Positions 62,258 through 64,000 of a DNA stretch of 64,000 nt are shown piece by piece. The stretch lies in contig NZ_QUMQ01000001.1 in NCBI RefSeq assembly GCF_003387075.1, positions 6,138,001-6,202,000 of the forward strand, given 5' to 3'. The notes under the pieces are model-generated. The model was not told the origin of the DNA. It searched no databases and saw nothing but the letters and a program-made list of their open reading frames with translations. Each line of letters opens with the position of its first letter. Within the stretch, counting starts at the first letter, position 1. The translations under genes and the position numbers were made by a program. Source of the stretch: Asanoa ferruginea. Lineage in GTDB: Bacteria > Actinomycetota > Actinomycetes > Mycobacteriales > Micromonosporaceae.

Positions 62258-63247
62258 GTGCTCCGCTACCTCGTCGACCAGGCCGACCTGCTGCACAGCC
62301 GGTTCGCGCTGTCGCCGAGCTTCGAGCTGGAGAACCTGCTCCGGGTGCTCGACCGCACCGAGGGGCACCCGCCGCGGCCGGACGGCCCGGTGGCGCGGCT
62401 GCGACCCGCGTTCGACCGGCTGCGCCGCACCGACCCGGCGATGCGCGCGCTGCTCGCCCTGCACTACCCGCACGGTGGCGCCGGCTTCGTCGCGCCGCCG
62501 CCGACCCGGGCCGCGTTGCAGACCATCGACGACGACCTGGCAGCGGTACGCGCGGTCCCGCTCGCGGTGGCCCGGGCCGAGATCGCCGTCAGCCTGGCCG
62601 CCCGCCCCGCCGAGGACCCGGACGCCCGCGAGATCCTGGCCTCGTCGGACGTCACCGACCTGCTCGCCGATGGTCTGCGCCGGGCCTGGGACGCCCTGCT
62701 GGCCGCCGACTGGCTGCAACTGCGGGCGATCTGCGAGCGCGACATCGTCTACCGCTCCGGCCAACTGGCAAGGCACGGCTGGGCGGCGGCCCTCGACGGC
62801 CTGCACTCCCGGGTCCGCTGGCGCGCCGGGGGCATCGAGGTGACCCGGATGGCCGACCGCGAGGTCACCGTTGGGGGTGGCGGCATGACGTTCATCCCGT
62901 CGGTGTTCATCTGGCCGGGGATCGCCGCGCACACCGACGACCCGTGGGACCGCTGCGTCATCTACCCGGCCCGCGGCATCGGCGACTGGTGGGGCGCACC
63001 CGCGGCGCCGCCGTCGACCGCGCTGGAGGAACTGATCGGCCGCACCCGGGCCCGCATCCTGGTCGCGCTGCGCGAACCGGCGAGCACCACCCAACTCGCC
63101 CGCGCGCTGGCCGTCCCGGTCGGCTCGGCCGGCGACCACCTGCGCGCGCTGCGCCGCGCCGGCCTGCTCGACGCGGCCCGGTCGGGTCGCTCGGTGCTCT
63201 ACCACCGCACGCCCCTGGGCGATCTTCTCGTCGGTGCCGGGGGATGA
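62258..63247 (+). CDS. ArsR-type winged-helix regulator with DUF5937-like N-terminus
   Basis: 329 residues from GTG 62258 (CGAGG upstream). The first 240 residues are an alpha-helical domain seen in actinobacterial ArsR-like regulators. The C-terminal winged helix (about 255-325) contains RARILVALREPASTTQLARA and VPVGSAGDHLRALRRAGLLD. It probably represses itself and the divergent MFS exporter through the palindrome at 62228-62251. Confidence 0.86.
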   Translation: MLRYLVDQADLLHSRFALSPSFELENLLRVLDRTEGHPPRPDGPVARLRPAFDRLRRTDPAMRALLALHYPHGGAGFVAPPPTRAALQTIDDDLAAVRAVPLAVARAEIAVSLAARPAEDPDAREILASSDVTDLLADGLRRAWDALLAADWLQLRAICERDIVYRSGQLARHGWAAALDGLHSRVRWRAGGIEVTRMADREVTVGGGGMTFIPSVFIWPGIAAHTDDPWDRCVIYPARGIGDWWGAPAAPPSTALEELIGRTRARILVALREPASTTQLARALAVPVGSAGDHLRALRRAGLLDAARSGRSVLYHRTPLGDLLVGAGG

Positions 63248-63254
63248 TGCCGGG

Positions 63255-63596
63255 ATGACCGCCTACGCAATCGCCCACCTGAAGAACACGGCCGCGAACG
63301 CCGACGTCGTCGACTACATCGCCCGCATCCAGGGCACGATGGACCCGTTCCAGGGACGCTTCCTCGCGCACGGCCCGAAGGTGGAGGTCATCGAGGGGGA
63401 GTGGCCGGGCACGGTGGTGCTGCTCGAGTTTCCGGACGCCGACGCGGCCCGCGCCTGGTATGCCTCGCCCGAATACCAGGAGATCCTGCCGTTGCGGCTG
63501 CGGCACATCGACGGCGACATCATCCTCTTCGACGGCGTGCCGCCGGGCTACGACGCGACGATCACGGCCGAGCGGATGCGCGCCAACCTAGGCTGA
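63255..63596 (+). CDS. DUF1330 family protein
   Basis: 113 residues from ATG 63255. It is a single ferredoxin-like alpha/beta barrel unit of the dimeric DUF1330 family: the core DFxGRFL-like block reads MDPFQGRFLAHGPKVEVIEG and is followed by VVLLEFPDADAARAWY and SPEYQEI. Function unknown. The stop overlaps the convergent kinase gene by 9 bases. Confidence 0.88.
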   Translation: MTAYAIAHLKNTAANADVVDYIARIQGTMDPFQGRFLAHGPKVEVIEGEWPGTVVLLEFPDADAARAWYASPEYQEILPLRLRHIDGDIILFDGVPPGYDATITAERMRANLG

Positions 63597-64000
63597 CGCC
63601 ACGAGTTCCCGGGCCCGCGCCCAGTCCGGCAGCCCTTCGGTGTCGCCCGGTGTCGCCACCACGCCCGCGGCGAACTGGCTGCCCAGCCACGCGGCGCCGC
63701 GGGTGTCGATGCCGGCCAGCCGGGCCGCCAGGTAGCCGCCCGCGAACGCGTCGCCCGCGCCGACCGGGTCGACCACCCGCACCGCGGCTGTGGGCAGGTG
63801 GGCCGGGCCGTCGCCGGTCGCGTAGTAGCAGCCGTCGGCGCCGGCCTTGAGCACCACTTCGCCGACGCCGGCCGCGTGGGCCCGGGCGAACACCTCGGCG
63901 GGCTCGTCGGTGCCGAACAGCGCCGGCGCCTCGTCTCGACCCAACACCAGATAGCCGGTGTACGGCAGCAGCGCGATCAGCGTCTCGCCGACCGGCCGCA
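63588..64000 (-). CDS. PfkB-family carbohydrate kinase, N-terminus outside window
   Basis: The C-terminal portion of a ribokinase/ketodeoxygluconate-kinase-type enzyme. The PfkB signature 2 with the catalytic Asp is in VDPVGAGDAFAGGYLA; upstream are the ATP-site segment VVLKAGADGCYY and LVLGRDEAPALFG. The frame stays open to the window edge, so the start lies beyond base 64000. Sugar specificity cannot be determined from this part. Confidence 0.88.
   Translation of the reverse strand, partial: RPVGETLIALLPYTGYLVLGRDEAPALFGTDEPAEVFARAHAAGVGEVVLKAGADGCYYATGDGPAHLPTAAVRVVDPVGAGDAFAGGYLAARLAGIDTRGAAWLGSQFAAGVVATPGDTEGLPDWARARELVASA

Noticed and set aside
1-64000. CRISPR arrays, insertion sequences, prophage or tRNA genes
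   Set aside because: I saw no regularly spaced repeats, no transposase or integrase motifs, no terminal inverted repeats around the island and no convincing tRNA cloverleaf; a tRNA search program would be needed to exclude one fully.

Overview
The window is high-GC DNA with dense, tightly spaced genes, many GTG and TTG starts, and actinomycete-type content: Tat-exported phospholipase C, a SigG-like ECF factor with a SnoaL-like tail, VanX, and a pullulanase with an X25-like module. It most resembles a filamentous actinomycete such as a member of the Micromonosporaceae; the genus is an inference. I see no rRNA, tRNA, CRISPR array, transposase or phage gene.

Left flank (1-9.1 kb): a pullulanase cut by the window edge, a small membrane-anchored protein, two divergent MFS exporters, a secreted beta-helix protein and a Tat-exported phospholipase C, with strong hairpin terminators at 6119-6145 and 9090-9126.

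Central island (about 9.2-53.1 kb): a large catabolic gene cluster that looks like one regulon. It holds three FadR-type GntR regulators (two nearly identical, about 39 kb apart) and an 11-bp operator-like sequence, roughly TGGTNNNNCCA, in front of nearly every transcription unit. Recognisable catabolic parts are a putidaredoxin-type ferredoxin, its FAD reductase and a phthalate-dioxygenase-type Rieske oxygenase; two 4,5-dihydroxyphthalate-decarboxylase-like proteins; a zinc alcohol dehydrogenase; a LigJ-like 4-oxalomesaconate hydratase and a LigK/ProA-like aldolase; a class II aldolase-fold protein (possible dihydroxyphthalate decarboxylase) and RpiB. These suggest breakdown of an aromatic (poly)carboxylate towards oxaloacetate and pyruvate. 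No ring-cleavage dioxygenase of a known family is visible.

The rest of the island fits no pathway I know. It has five paralogous TAXI-type binding proteins with no signal peptide and no TRAP permease; three bicupins plus the remnant of a fourth; tandem hydrolases of identical length; an orphan EutA-like reactivase; a MoxR/VWA (NorQ/NorD-like) pair; a Cdc48-type AAA+ ATPase with an altered second Walker B motif; a PanB-like protein lacking the usual glutamate; and a complete oligopeptide ABC importer with an S9 peptidase inside its operon. The importer, peptidase, hydrolases and three TAXI genes form one long transcription unit (21.45-34.5 kb). A second unit (34.6-42.5 kb) carries a TAXI gene, cupins, EutA-like, two MFS carriers and a cysteine hydrolase. 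A third (42.6-47.0 kb) runs from the Rieske oxygenase to a decarboxylase-like gene. My working hypothesis is that the importer brings in a peptide-like or conjugated aromatic compound, that the peptidase and hydrolases release it, and that signal-less binding-fold proteins act in the cytoplasm as enzymes or carriers, helped by ATP-dependent remodelling factors.

Right flank (53.1-64 kb): unrelated genes, including a DHFR-like reductase, a 5'-truncated endonuclease/phosphatase gene, vanX, an acyltransferase, maleylacetate reductase, NUDIX, DinB, the sigma factor, a lipase/esterase, an MFS exporter, a regulator with a perfect palindromic operator, a DUF1330 protein and a PfkB kinase cut by the window edge.
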